Below are positions 32,590 through 43,225 of a stretch of 64,000 bases of DNA, one piece after another. The notes beneath the pieces were generated by a model. It saw nothing but the letters and a program-made list of their open reading frames with translations, did not search any database and had not been told where the DNA came from. A program made the translations under genes and the position numbers. Origin of the DNA: Anniella stebbinsi (Eukaryota; Chordata; Lepidosauria; Squamata; Anniellidae); contig JARDYH010000007.1 of assembly GCA_029215795.1 (NCBI GenBank), forward strand, positions 20,557,763 through 20,621,762, written 5' to 3'. Position 1 is the first letter of the stretch. Each line of letters starts with the position of its first letter.

Positions 32590-33536
32590 ACGGTTCCTTT
32601 TGAAGTGCCTGAGTATCATACTGAAGCAACAGGAAAGGTCTACTAAGAAAGTGTAGCTTCAAAATATAAGTAGTTACATGTAATGCTTTGCTGGTGGTAC
32701 TGCTAATCTTATGGAAGATTCTCTCCAAATTGAACCGCTGTATAGCTCCCTATGAAGGGTACGTTTATTGTTCAGAAGCAGATGTTAGACAGTTCCTTCT
32801 ATCCTTGATTGGAAGCCATGGATATTTGATATTAGGCCTGGATAAGTAATTGAGTTTGTAGGAAAAATGCAAGCTTCATTACTTTGTAGAGGCTACACAT
32901 ATAGCAAATCTAAAAAGGTTCTGTTCAGAAGGTGAAAACACTTCCCAACGTGACACTTTGGCTATAATAAAAGCGATACAATACAGATCAAAACTATCAT
33001 CCAGACTCCTCCCCCTTTAAATATGCTATTTTGAGAAGCCCATGCACAGATGTTTTAGCCTATGAAATCCATGCACATGTTTTCACTTTCTTTGTTCTGA
33101 AGACTGTTGCCAAAAATCAAAAGAAACAGATGTCGGAATAATCTTATTCAACTTGACAGAATTTACATTCAGCTTCTAACGTCTTCTTCATGATCTCCAT
33201 TTATATATTTTGCTACTGCATCTCGTCTTCATAAACCCAAATGGAAGGTTCTCTGCAGTTACCCTCTGCTTATTTGTTGTCACTGTAACCAACACCCCCT
33301 GCCAGATTTCATTCTGTTCTGTTTCCCCTGTCCTGTCCTCCATAACAAACTCTAAGTAACTATTTTAGAATCTCTACAGTTCCTGCCACCATCCATTGGC
33401 TCCACATTTCCATCTCTGCCTATAGAGAAAAAATATATATTATACGTAGCACAATGCCTATAAAACAAGTTCCCTTTATAATCAAAACATAGATTGTTTT
33501 CTACACACAGGAGCCACATCTACACCAAGCAGAACT
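32589..33536. other. unassigned stretch
   Basis: Low-complexity only in AAAATATATATTATA near 33428. No gene or repeat recognised. Confidence 0.35.
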
Positions 33537-33541
33537 TGGCA

Positions 33542-33925
33542 GGATCTACATGTCGTCCTCGATGTGCCCTCCCTGTGCCACAAGCCACTTTGGAGCTCTG
33601 CACTTCATCTAGTGTGGCTCAAGCCTCGGAGGCTCTGCCTGCACCCGCGCCGCTGTGGCCGCCGCCCTTTCATCCAGGCCGGTCCCGGGGAGGGAGGAGG
33701 GAGGGTTGTAAACAAAACCCAGCGATTGGGAGAGGGATTTCCAATTGCTAGCTTTTGTTTACAACCCTCCCTCCTCCCTCCCTGGGACCGGCTGGGATGA
33801 AAGGGCGGCGGTGGTGGTGAGAGCGCGAGCAGAGCCTCTGAGGCTTGAGCCACACTAGACGAAGTGCAGCTCTCCAAAGCGGCTTGTGGTGCAGGGAAGG
33901 CACATCGAGGACAACATGTAAATCC
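33542..33925. mobile_element. large inverted-repeat (fold-back) element
   Basis: The left arm, about 33542-33715, begins GGATCTACATGTCGTCCTCG. It is the near reverse complement of the right arm, about 33755-33925, which ends CATCGAGGACAACATGTAAA. The arms are about 170 bp at roughly 90 percent by eye, around a 35-40-bp loop containing GCGATTGGGAGAGGG. Arms are GC-rich near the loop (GGGAGGGAGGAGGGAGGG). Open frames on both strands mirror each other and are palindrome artefacts. Confidence 0.85.
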
Positions 33926-33934
33926 GGCCTATGA

Positions 33935-34190
33935 CAGTTGAAAAATGTATATGGAGTGAGGGCATCATCAGCTGAGTGTTTGACTGTATGCTCATTATTG
34001 GGCACTCATAGATTTTCGGAGATCCTATTCATGATATTGTCTGCATCTCGCATGCCTCCCGCCCCTTCAAAACCTCCTTCACGCGAAATATTTATATATA
34101 TATATATATATATATATTGGAGTCGGAACTTGCCGCTATCTCCTGCTGCGTGCAGGAGAAGCAGAGCAATCAAAATGGCCCACTGAACAG
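33935..34190. repeat. dispersed repeat family X, copy 1
   Basis: ATTGGGCACTCATAGATTTTC, GCATGCCTCCCGCCCCTTC, CTATCTCCTGCTGCGTGCAG and CAAAATGGCCCACTGAA match, in reverse orientation, 50180-50410. Here a TA microsatellite has expanded in the middle. Class unknown; probably a DNA transposon or SINE-like repeat. Confidence 0.6.
34090..34118. repeat. (TA)n microsatellite
   Basis: About fourteen TA units inside repeat family X; absent at the matching place in the 50-kb copy. Confidence 0.95.
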
Positions 34191-35469
34191 GCTGTGTGCA
34201 TATTGTTTACTGCATCTCGGAGCATGAATTGGTATCAGTTGGTGTCTGAGTCCAGCTGCAGTTCCAATTCAACCAGAGTGAAGCCTGCTTCGCCTTAGGA
34301 AGCACACGAAGCACGCAGGTTCGGCTCAAGCTTCGGACTGCGGTGGAATGCAACACACTTCCCTAAGAAACACCTAAAGATTATGAAGGAAGCAAATTAT
34401 GTAAGGCTGTCAAAGTCTTTAAAATATTCCACACATCCCAGGCTATTTTAGAAAAGAAAAGGGAAAAAGTATGGTGGGGGGAATCACAATGGAAAGAGAC
34501 CAAAGTGTCAGCAATTTCTATGTAGTTCACATCATGGTCTGCCCACTCAAGGTCATTTCCCTTCATTGGCCATGATAATTTTCACATCATCTTTTAAATG
34601 ATGTCTTTGCGTTTTCAAAAAGACTCAAAGATAGTGACTATTTTCAAGGGGGGTCCTTCTGGGGGTAACCCCTCAGGTGTACAACAGCACAGGCATTCAT
34701 AGCCAGGCCTTTCACTGCTAGCATCCGTTAGCTAACTACTTCCTGTGTTAAGATTCAACTGACCGGCAGTGTAAAAGCTAGAATGCAATGATCAAAGTTA
34801 ATTCTAGTAATAATTTGTGATCCGTCCTCCGAAGTGTTCAGCTCAATGGCAGTGACAATTCATTCCATGAGGGAGTCCATCCCCCTCTGCAACCCTCCCC
34901 TCTGGGGCATCCCCTCACTTCCAGCACATTGCTAAACATGGCTCTTATCCACTGCTTTAAGAGTGCGAAACTCAAGGGTCTGACATGAAATAGGCTATTT
35001 CATCAGAGTTGGTTTAAGCTGGCCCAGGGAGTGACAGGAGAATAGAGCATTCAGTCTAGCACTAATGACAAGTGCAACGTTTTTATAGACAAAAGGTCGA
35101 GCAATGAATTTCCATTATGGCGTGTCAGAATGCCCAAATGCAGGTGGCCAATAACAAGCCCCAAACCTCAACCTCCTGCAGGTTTTTTCTTTAGAATTTC
35201 TATATTGCTCTTCGCCGTTAGCACATTTTTCTTCCCTTTCCTTTTTTCCCTTAAAAAACAACAATAATTTTTTTTAAAAAACAAGAAGCCAATAGATATT
35301 ATCTTTCCTATGAGAAAATCCATACTGGCTCCCCTTCAGCTAGAAGGGTATGATGACTAAATGAAGCACGCTTCATCCAAGGCTCCCCCTACCCCCTTCC
35401 TAGACTCAGATCATTCTTTTCATAGTAGACAGAAGGAGGGGGGGAAAGCCTTTCTGTATCTCTATATAA
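34191..35469. other. unassigned stretch
   Basis: GAAGC/CTTCG words at 34275-34335 (AAGCCTGCTTCGCC, GAAGCACACGAAGCACG) suggest a degraded repeat without ends. TTAAAAAACAACAATAATTT tract near 35251. No gene recognised. Confidence 0.35.
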
Positions 35470-35890
35470 CCCTATTCAGTCGTAATGTGTATGAAGAAGC
35501 AATGTGGGTACAAAAGGGCTTCAGGGCCTTTGAGGACGGATGTTGTGGGTGCCCAACCGGGTCTGGGAGCCTGATGGACTCCCCTGCGTCCACCACCTCA
35601 GCTCGCCAGGCCATGGCATGTTTGCAGGCCTGCAGTTTGAGCACCTGCGCGACACAATGAGTGCCCAGCAGCTGTCCACAGCCGTAAAGTCCCATGTACA
35701 CAACATGGGAAATATGCAAATTCCAGAGCCTCCACTGTTATGCGTAATGGAGAGTCTGGAAATTGCGTATTTCCTACCTCGTGTAACTGGTGGCCATAAA
35801 GGCCCCATTTACTTAAGGTTAAAGGCAGGAGCGCTCCATTGACATGAAGGCCCCATTTATGCAAGGTGGAAGACACACAATTCCGGAACT
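35470..35890 (-). repeat. coding-like repeat with DAGESI peptide, copy 1
   Basis: The minus-strand frame 35462-35719 contains AEVVDAGESIRLPDPVGH. A plus-strand frame at 54932-55189 contains GGIDAGESIKPLDSGGH. The shared peptide in opposite orientation implies two decayed copies of one coding transposon or pseudogene family. I do not recognise the domain. Confidence 0.4.
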
Positions 35891-37222
35891 TCCATTGTGC
35901 TCAAGCTACCCCAAGACAATTTTTTTTTCTGCCTGAAGCTAAGGCCAAGATGGCTCCAGTTTTCTGAGGGTGCTTGGGCAAGACAGCCTCAATGCCCTCC
36001 CTGAAAGAGTCAACTTTCTCACTTGTATTGTCATCAGCTGTTAGTGCTCCTCTTCCTCTGTCTCATCATTGCTACTACTTGCTTGGTTGACAGGTAGAGG
36101 GAGCCAGTGAACTTTCAGGTGGCATCATCTACTGTTCCTCCTTCGCACTGACACTGTTGTCCACGCCAGAATGAAAGGCAGGTGACCAAGCAGGTTGCAA
36201 TGATGAAGAGGAGGAGCAATTACAGGGGGCTTTTCTCAGTGAGCCCCTGCTTAAGCCAGGGCCCTTGACAGGTGCCCACTTATCTCTTCCCTAGATGCTG
36301 GCTCTGGCATACACACGCCATCCCACATACAGACGCCGAATGAACTGGCAATACTGACAATGGGGACAGCACCATCAACCATCTCTAAGTTAAGCAGGCT
36401 AACTTGGGGGTGGGTGCAGGGGAGGTTGACGGGTCCTCCAAGCACCAACCACTCCCCAGTATCTGCTGTCTAAAGCAGCCGCAGGATCATGCATAGTGAT
36501 AGGGCTATCACTGCCTCCCTCTGGATTCCTTTTCACTGCCTAGAGGCAAGTTTTTCAGTACCCATTGCTTCTCACACCTTCTACGTCACCTTGCATGCAG
36601 GGTCAGCCTAACTCTCTAGACACTTTAAAAAAAATAGTTTCAAAAGCTCTGATGTTTGCGGATACAACAAAATAGATGTAAATGAATGCTTTTGAAACAC
36701 TCCGGTGGTTTACACAACACAGTTGGTAACAAGCTTTACATGATAAAGTTTTGTGCAAATGAGTTCACCATCTGGAGGTTCATGAATACTGGGGGGAGGG
36801 GGGGGAGGAATCCCAACAACATTGGATTTGCTAAAATGCTAATGCTTTTCGAATTCTGAAGACAGGGTATCCGAGGTAAGAACCCTGCATAATACAAATT
36901 CTTGAAACGGAAGACCAATGGGAAAAAAATCATATAGGAAGAATGAGATGGCCATTAAATCTCCAAGCAATATTTGGGCATGCTTTCAGATAGATTTGCC
37001 ATGTTTTGAGGTAAAAAAACTCTCTAGTCCAGGAACAGGAAGCCGGAGTGAGAGGTACGTGGAACCAGAACAGAACCTGCTGATCAGTTTGGAAGCAGTG
37101 TGCAAAGGTTGGATCATTCACACATTTAAGGGTTGTGGTACTATGCAGCCCTGTCCCAACCTATGTTCATTGATTGTAAGGTGTGAAAAGGACTCCATGC
37201 ATACAACTGTACCATCTATTTG
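35891..37222. other. unassigned stretch
   Basis: GAGGAGGAGC and TCCTCTTCC words near 36045-36215. A G-run is near 36790-36807. The open frame at 36918-37235 has no recognisable domain. Confidence 0.35.
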
Positions 37223-37400
37223 GCAGCCAGTCTGATATTGTAGTTAAGAATGCAGGATCAGGTTCAAATCTCCATTTAGCCACAAGGTTCACTGGATAGC
37301 CATGAGACAATCATTATCATTCAGCCAAGCCTACCTCATAAGTTTGCTGTGAGGTTTCTATTAATATTCTTACTGAAAATCAATGCTGTTCCTTTATTGC
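37223..37400 (+). mobile_element. tRNA-derived SINE, squamate type
   Basis: GCAGCCAGTCTGATATTGTA then GTTAAGAATGCAGGATCAGG and the B-box GGTTCAAATCTCC are the tRNA-like head. The body, AGCCACAAGGTTCACTGGAT and CTACCTCATAAGTTTGCTGTGAGG, matches the common squamate SINE. Point changes throughout mark it as inactive. A reverse-oriented relative lies at 44345-44560. Confidence 0.75.
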
Positions 37401-37529
37401 CAAAAACAATCCCAGGGTGGTGTTCATCAAATTATAAAAATATGATAACTCCAAATGAAACCAGCCAGTTAAAAAGAAAAGAAAACCATTCAGTCTAAAA
37501 TCAATTGAGATTGTAAATTGTGGAAACAA
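37401..37529. other. short spacer
   Basis: AT-rich DNA between SINE and CR1; probably the degraded SINE 3' tail at the left. Confidence 0.3.
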
Positions 37530-38058
37530 AGCCCTATGCGGAGAGATTGAATGAACTGGAAAAAATTTTTAGCCTGGAGAAGAGACAATTGAGGGGAGAC
37601 ATGATAGCACTCTTCAAAGACTTGAAAGGTTGTCACACAGAAGAGGGCCAGGATCCTAGCCAGTTCTACACCTTGTGTCAAATCATTACGAATACGGAAT
37701 AAAAAGAGGATATAACACTATGAAAGTAGTATATGGAATGTGGATTGTATCCCAACAGTTATCAGTGCTCTTCAAAGTGGATCTAGCAGATCTAGCCTAG
37801 ACTGCAGGACATGGAATAATGGGCTCAAGTTACAGGAAACCAGATTCTGACTGAACATCAGGAAAAACATCAGTATGACAATGGAACCAATTACCCAGGG
37901 ATGTCATGGTCTCTCCCACACTAGAGGCATTCAAGAGGCAGATGGATCGCCATCTGTCTGGGATGCTTTAATGCAGATTCATGCATTGAGCAAGGGGTTG
38001 GACTCAATGGCCTTATAGGCCCCTTCCAATTCTACTATTCTATGATTCTATGAATTTC
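37530..38058 (+). mobile_element. CR1 LINE 3' end with an internal insertion
   Basis: The frame 37520-37702 includes FSLEKRQLRGDMIALFKDL, the conserved CR1 coding tail. It resumes after about 37797 with GCAGGACATGGAATAATGGG, AGTTACAGGAAACCAG and the terminal GGGGTTGGACTCAATGGCC...CTATTCTATGATTCTATGAA. An unrelated segment interrupts it at about 37660-37797. Confidence 0.85.
37660..37797. mobile_element. fold-back remnant inserted in CR1
   Basis: GAGGATATAACACTATGAAA, GTAGTATATGGAATGTG and CCCAACAGTTATCAGTGC match the left half of the fold-back at 51836-52029. Only one arm and part of the loop remain. Confidence 0.55.
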
Positions 38059-38463
38059 ATTGTTCCAAAATTCCCCTCTAAATGCCTGGAGAAACAGAAA
38101 CATTTTTATTTGGTGCTGAAAATAATAATTTGGTGCTGAAAATAATAAAGAGTTGGTGCCAATCCTTCGGAGGGCCTTCCGAAGTCTGGGTACCATCATA
38201 GAGAAAGTCTTCACTTTTATAAATGCATAATGCTGCATGGAGAAGGGCCTCCTCTGAATGTCTCAGCACATGGGTGAATGCGTGAGGTCGGGAATGTGTA
38301 TAGCACCTTATGCTCCATGGAGGAAAATATGGATAGAAATGAAATAAATACACAAACAAAACCTGGGAATATAGGGTTCCTCCAGAATATATTGGGGGGG
38401 GGAGGGGAAGCTTATATGATGCATGAGGCACACTTCTGATGAATGTAGGTTGGACAGAGTTTG

Positions 38464-39326
38464 CCACCACAATACTGCCTGCATCCCATCTGTTTCCTGT
38501 CTCTATTACTGTTAATAATTTTACACTTAATCCAGTTGAGGAAGCTCGTAGTCTTGGTTTTATATTCGATTCCTCACGTTCCTTTACTCCTCATGTTGAA
38601 GCAGTAGCTAAGTCCTGTCATTTTTTTCTTATATAATATTGCCAGGATCTGATCGTTTTTATCTGTCTCTTCTGCCAAGACTTGTTCAAGCTTTGGTCAT
38701 TTCTCGGCTGGACTATTGTAACTTTCTCCTGACTGGCCTTCCTTCTTCTCACCTTAGTTCGTTGGTTTCCATTCATCATTCTGCTGCTAAGATCATCTTC
38801 TTGGCTCATCACTCTGATCATGTCCCTCCACTCCTGAAATCCCTTCATTGGCTTCCAATTCACCTCAGAATCCAATATAAGCTTCTCCTGTTGACTTTCA
38901 AAGCTTGTCACAGTCTAACTCCTTCCTGTCTTTCTTCTCTTATTTCACATCATTGCCCCGTTCATGCTCTTCACTCATCAAATGTTATGTTTCTTACCCG
39001 CCCAAAGGTCTTTATTTCTCTTGCTCGGCTTTGCTGCCCCCTATGCCTTGAATTCTTTTCCACAGCATTTGCAGACTACGAGTTCAATTACAGTCTTCAA
39101 AGCCCAATGGAAACCTTTTCTTTTTTTTATAGCTTTTAGAACTTGATTTTGATTTTACTTTTATACTGCTAGTTTTTTATTGTCCCCTGTGCCTGTTTGG
39201 TGCATTCCCTTCCTTTTATTGTTTTATTGTGATTTTATCAGAATGTAAGCCTATGTGGCAGGGCGTTGCTGTTTTATTGTTTTACTATGTACAGCACAAT
39301 GTACATTGATGGTGCTGTATAAATAT

Positions 39327-39358
<32 letters not shown>
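38464..39358 (+). pseudogene. L2-clade LINE reverse transcriptase tail
   Basis: Two frames (38439-38636 and 38639-39139) are offset by a frameshift and stop near 38634. The first gives RSLGFIFDSSRSFTPHVEA. The second gives LVQALVISRLDYCNFLLTGL and LLKSLHWLPIHLRIQYKLLL, the well-known thumb and connection text of L2/CR1 reverse transcriptases. The catalytic YADD region lies upstream and is absent. The 3' end ATGTACATTGATGGTGCTGT then ATAAAT and an ATC-repeat tail (39330-39358) is diagnostic of L2. Confidence 0.9.
39330..39358. repeat. (ATC)n tail of the L2 element
   Basis: Perfect CAT/ATC units terminating the LINE. Confidence 0.9.
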
Positions 39359-39671
39359 ACAGTAAAAACACTGATTCCTAGTGACAGAGACAGGATCTAC
39401 ACTGCTGTATAATAGCTAATAATGGTGTTGACAACTGTTCTGGCCCAGGACACAGTCCATATTTCATTTTCAAACCTTTTTCAAAGTGTTATATCCTGTT
39501 TGGTGTGGATCTGGCCATAGACTTAATTTTGTTGGTGTGGGGGGAGGTTGCTGTTGTTGCAAAGACTGAAATTTTTTTTATTAGATGCATACATAATATA
39601 GCAATGAGCATGACAAAGAACCACTGGTATAATAACCAATTGAAAATGCATGTACATTCCAAATGAACTAT
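39359..39671. other. unassigned stretch
   Basis: No recognised feature between the L2 tail and the next hAT copy. Confidence 0.3.
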
Positions 39672-40754
39672 TAGGGGTGTGCAACGGATCGGGTCTGATC
39701 CAAGATCCGGACCCAATCCAGGGGAAACTGGATAAAATCCCCAGCACCTGGATCGGTCGATCCAATATGATCTGATCCAAAAAGGACCCGATCAGGATCG
39801 TGTTGGATCGGAGGATCGGGCCCCCTCCCTCACTCGCACCCCTCACCAGCTGGCCCCGGCAGGTAAGGAGCACGAGGGGGAGGAGGGGGCTTACCTGCTG
39901 GGGCCATCCGCTGCCATCCGCAGGCGCCAGCGGACGGCAGCGGACGGCCCCGCAGGTAAGGAGGAGCACGAAAGGGGTTTTACCAGCCGAGGCCATCTGC
40001 TGTCATCCGGGGGTGCCAGCGGGTGCCAGCGGATGGCAGCAGGCGGCCCGGCAAGTAAGGAGGATCGCGAGGGGGTAGGAGGAAGGGGCCCCCACTTACC
40101 TGGCGGGGCGTCTGCCGCCTTCACCTGCCATAGATCTACTGAGCACTAGGCTTCGCAGCCTAGTTCTCAGTAGAGTGCCAGGTGATCACCTGGTGCTCTA
40201 CTGAGGACTAGGTCGCGAAGCCTAGTGCTCAGTAGATTTATGGCAAGTGAAGGCAGCGGACGACCCTTCAGGTAAGAAGGATCGCCGGGGGGGGCTTACC
40301 TGCCGGGGTCCATCCACTGCCACCTGGGTGGCTGTGGATGACAGTGGATGGGGCCCAGCAGGTAAGGAGGATCGCGAGGGGGGAGGGCCCCCCGCTTACC
40401 TGCCAGGGCTGTCCACAGGCACCAGTAGACAGCAGCAGACAGTCCCGGCAAGTAAGGCACATGAAGGGGAGCAGAAGTCCCTTGCAGGTAAGAAGCATGA
40501 GGGGGGAGGGACAGGGAGGGGGAATTAGGCCCCCACTCACCCCCCACCACCATTTTCCCCCATAGACTTGCATTGGGGGAAAGCTTTCTTTCCCCCAATG
40601 CAAGTCTATGGGGAAAAATGGTGGCCAATCTGAAAATCGGACATCCAATTTTCGAATCGGGTCCGATCCGATCCAGGGGACCTCCAAGTTTGTTCCGATC
40701 TGATCCGCAACAAAATTGGAGGTCTCGATCCGATCTGGGGGGGGCACACTCCTA
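39672..40754. mobile_element. GATC-rich hAT-like element, copy 4
   Basis: The left end TAGGGGTGTGCAACGGATCG and right end GGGGCACACTCCTA are recognisable, but the flanks TGAACTAT and CTATTTAT share only CTAT out of register, so the target duplication is decayed. The interior has at least nine CAGGTAAG/CTTACCTG borders (39860, 39890, 39953, 40095, 40269, 40295, 40359, 40395, 40485). A hairpin at 40132-40250 is built on TAGGCTTCGCAGCCTA and CCAGGTGATCACCTGG, and the TAGACTTG...CAAGTCTA palindrome lies at about 40555-40620. Confidence 0.85.
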
Positions 40755-40762
40755 CTATTTAT

Positions 40763-41339
40763 TGTGATAATGTTTTAAATTCGATACCTGGGTCTCCCTC
40801 GATTATAACTTTTCCGGTGAAATGTTTTAAGCTCTTGACTTAATATAGTGTACATTTTAAACAGTGAATGATTTTGTATAATAAAACAATGGGGAGAGAG
40901 GGGGGAAAAACACCTTACAACATACTCAGTGGAGTAGGTTCTTGTTGCTTTATAAACTAAAAATATGAGAGCACTAAGTAATCATTTCATGCTGTTTCTG
41001 TGACCACGTAAGCGGCAAGGCTGAACAATTCAAATGCTGCAGATGAGGACCAAAAATAAAAATTAAAGCTTAGGCTCCTTTCATTCGACTTTGATGGTCC
41101 CACAGCAACTGAACTCCACACAATAAATAACTATAATTTGCATCTTTTATAATCAGACTGCTATTCAAGTGTGCAATCAGTTGCAAGCCAATGGGAACCA
41201 TGCTAAGTTCTCTAGGGGTATTCCCTTTGTCACACAACGCGGTGTATTTCCAGCTCTCTGACTACTTCGCATTCTGTTACAAGTTCCCTAATTTGCAAAT
41301 AGATCAAAAAAGTTTTCTTTCTAAAGCTTTCCAAAGATT
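40763..41339. other. unassigned stretch
   Basis: GGGGAGAGAGGGGGGAAAAA near 40891. No coding or repeat signature recognised. Confidence 0.35.
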
Positions 41340-42245
41340 TCTTTTAGGGATGTGTAGAGTGCCCCTTGAGAAATCTCATAATACCCAACCACCTTGGAAG
41401 TATTGAATGCACCTTTAGCTGGGAACACTTTGTGGCACAGATATGCCCTTCCTGCCACGGTTGGCTTGCCTGGGCGAGCGGAGGCAGTTGCGGGTGGCGG
41501 CAAGGACGACGCATGGAGGCCAACCATTGGCGGCCTCTGTATGGGGCCACCAGCTGGGGGTGGAGCCGTAGGCCTATTTAACCGGGCTCCATGGCTCCCC
41601 TTCCCACTTTTGTTTGTTGTTTGGAACCCTCCCTCCCTCCGTGTAGACAGTGTGGGCTTGCTGGCTGCCTTTTTGGGGGCCAAGTAGGAATTTTTCACCT
41701 TCAAAATTTATTTGAGGTTTTTTCCCCCCGCCTACTTCACACTGTAAGACAATGGGGGAGTGCTAAATAGGTTGATTGAATTTGGTCACATTTAATTGAG
41801 GGCAGGTGTGCAGGCATCGGGAGCAAGTACAGGTTTTGGTGAGCATTCTTAGGCACTGTTGTGGTGATTGGTGACACCTGAGGCCCTCACTTGGGAGTCC
41901 TGTGGCACCAGGTGTGGGGATAAGGGTTACCTCTGAGGCCAACCTTATTTACCCACTCTGAGTTTTGCAACCTGAGGGGAGGTGACATAGGAAGACCTAC
42001 CTACCCCAAATGGGGAATCCTGGAAGGTGTCGATGCACCAGCGACACCTACCAGGATACTGAATGGCTCGCCCGATCCCAATTATGGCCAAGACGTTGGC
42101 CAAAGACAGGATGCCCGCTTAGGCCTCCATCTACCTTGTGCGTTAATAAATGTGGCCTTTGTTTAAATCCAATTTATTGTGTCGTCTCTTTAATCTCGCC
42201 GTCCATTCCCGCAATGTGCCTTTCCGTCTGGTAAGTAATACAAAG
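41340..42245 (+). mobile_element. LTR-like repeat family Y, copy 1
   Basis: The 41560-42240 part shares ordered words with 53640-54010: GCCTACTTCACACTG, TTGGTCAC, GGCACTGTTG and GGGGATAA, each followed by related sequence. An AATAAA signal at 42144-42149 precedes TGTGGCCTTTGTTTAAATCC and a T-rich end, fitting an LTR-type polyadenylation region. No paired LTR, primer site or target duplication was found, so the class is tentative. The frame on the minus strand (41321-41704) has no recognised domain. Confidence 0.45.
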
Positions 42246-42889
42246 CAGGTTAAAGAAAGGATGTAAAGAAGAAAGAAAAGTAGCATGGCTCTTATTTAGA
42301 GGGCATTCAGTCATATACTTGATCTGTCTCTATTTTCCTGGGACAGTCTCTATGGTAGAGTTCCTATCCCTGGAAATTCACTGCAACTCTTATTTATTTT
42401 TTTGCCTTGAGGAGACGTCTTGTTAAAAATGTGTTTGTTTGTGTTGCTGGCAGGGCTCAGCACCCTTTCTACAAATTTAATTTCTACAAATTAAATCTCA
42501 GAAAAGTGAGTGGATGGCAACATCCTGGGTACAACCTGAAACCATTTGAGCACCTGATCGAGCCAAATTTGAGTGTCTGCACTAACCTCCCACATTCTAC
42601 CTTTAAAGTGTAACTAAGTGGTTTGAACATCAGCCACTTTCCTCTCTCTCTTTCTACTTTATGTACCATCTTTCTGATGAAGAGTTCTGGAGAACCTGAA
42701 AGAGGCGCTGCTTCAGGGGGAAAGACACGCTATGCCATCAAGGGTGAGCTATTCCACCTGCTCCCCTAACCCCCTCCCCCCACACCTGGAGACTTTAACA
42801 TCAAGGCTGGAGCTGAAGTTTGGGAGGTGCTGTATCAAGGGGAGAGATGTTATTCCAACCAAGTTGGGTTTTTTTTCTTATCTGTTCTG
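42246..42889. other. unassigned stretch
   Basis: CCCCTCCCCCCACACC near 42769 and short L2-like text (GAACCTGAAAGAGGCGCTGC near 42691). No gene recognised. Confidence 0.35.
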
Positions 42890-43080
42890 TTTTGCTGTAA
42901 ACTTGTATTTAGTATATTTTTGAGTATTATTGTGATATTGTTGTTTATTATATTGTTGAATATTGTTGTAGTATATTGTTAAATATTTGTTGTGATATTT
43001 CTGTTGTAAACTTGCATTTTGTAAACCGCCCAGAGAGCTTCGGCTATGGGGCAGTATATAAATGTAATGAATGAATGAAC
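42890..43080 (+). mobile_element. L2-like LINE 3' end
   Basis: TTGTAAACCGCCCAGAGAGC, TTCGGCTATGGGGCAGTATA and TAAATGTAATGAATGAATGA form the standard 3' terminus of a squamate L2-type LINE. It is preceded by an expanded ATTGTTGT-rich stretch. Confidence 0.75.
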
Positions 43081-43126
43081 GTTTTGCTAGTGCAGATATA
43101 TGCAAGTGCACACCCATGAAGACTAA

Positions 43127-43225
43127 GGTTGCAATCCTATATCCATGTACCCTGGGATGAAACCCCATTGAATTCAGCATGGCATACTTCAAAACAGACA
43201 TGTGTAGGATTGCACTTATGGAGCC
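43127..43225. repeat. GCAATCCTAT-type reptile repeat
   Basis: GGTTGCAATCCTATATCCAT, CCCCATTGAATTCAGC and GTGTAGGATTGCACTTATGG make a partly palindromic copy, the best preserved in this window. Confidence 0.7.

Noticed and set aside
33494..34005. Several overlapping frames around the large inverted repeat
   Set aside because: The predicted peptides on the two strands mirror each other (for example SSALHLVWLKPRRLCLHP against its counterpart), which is expected from a palindrome rather than from coding.
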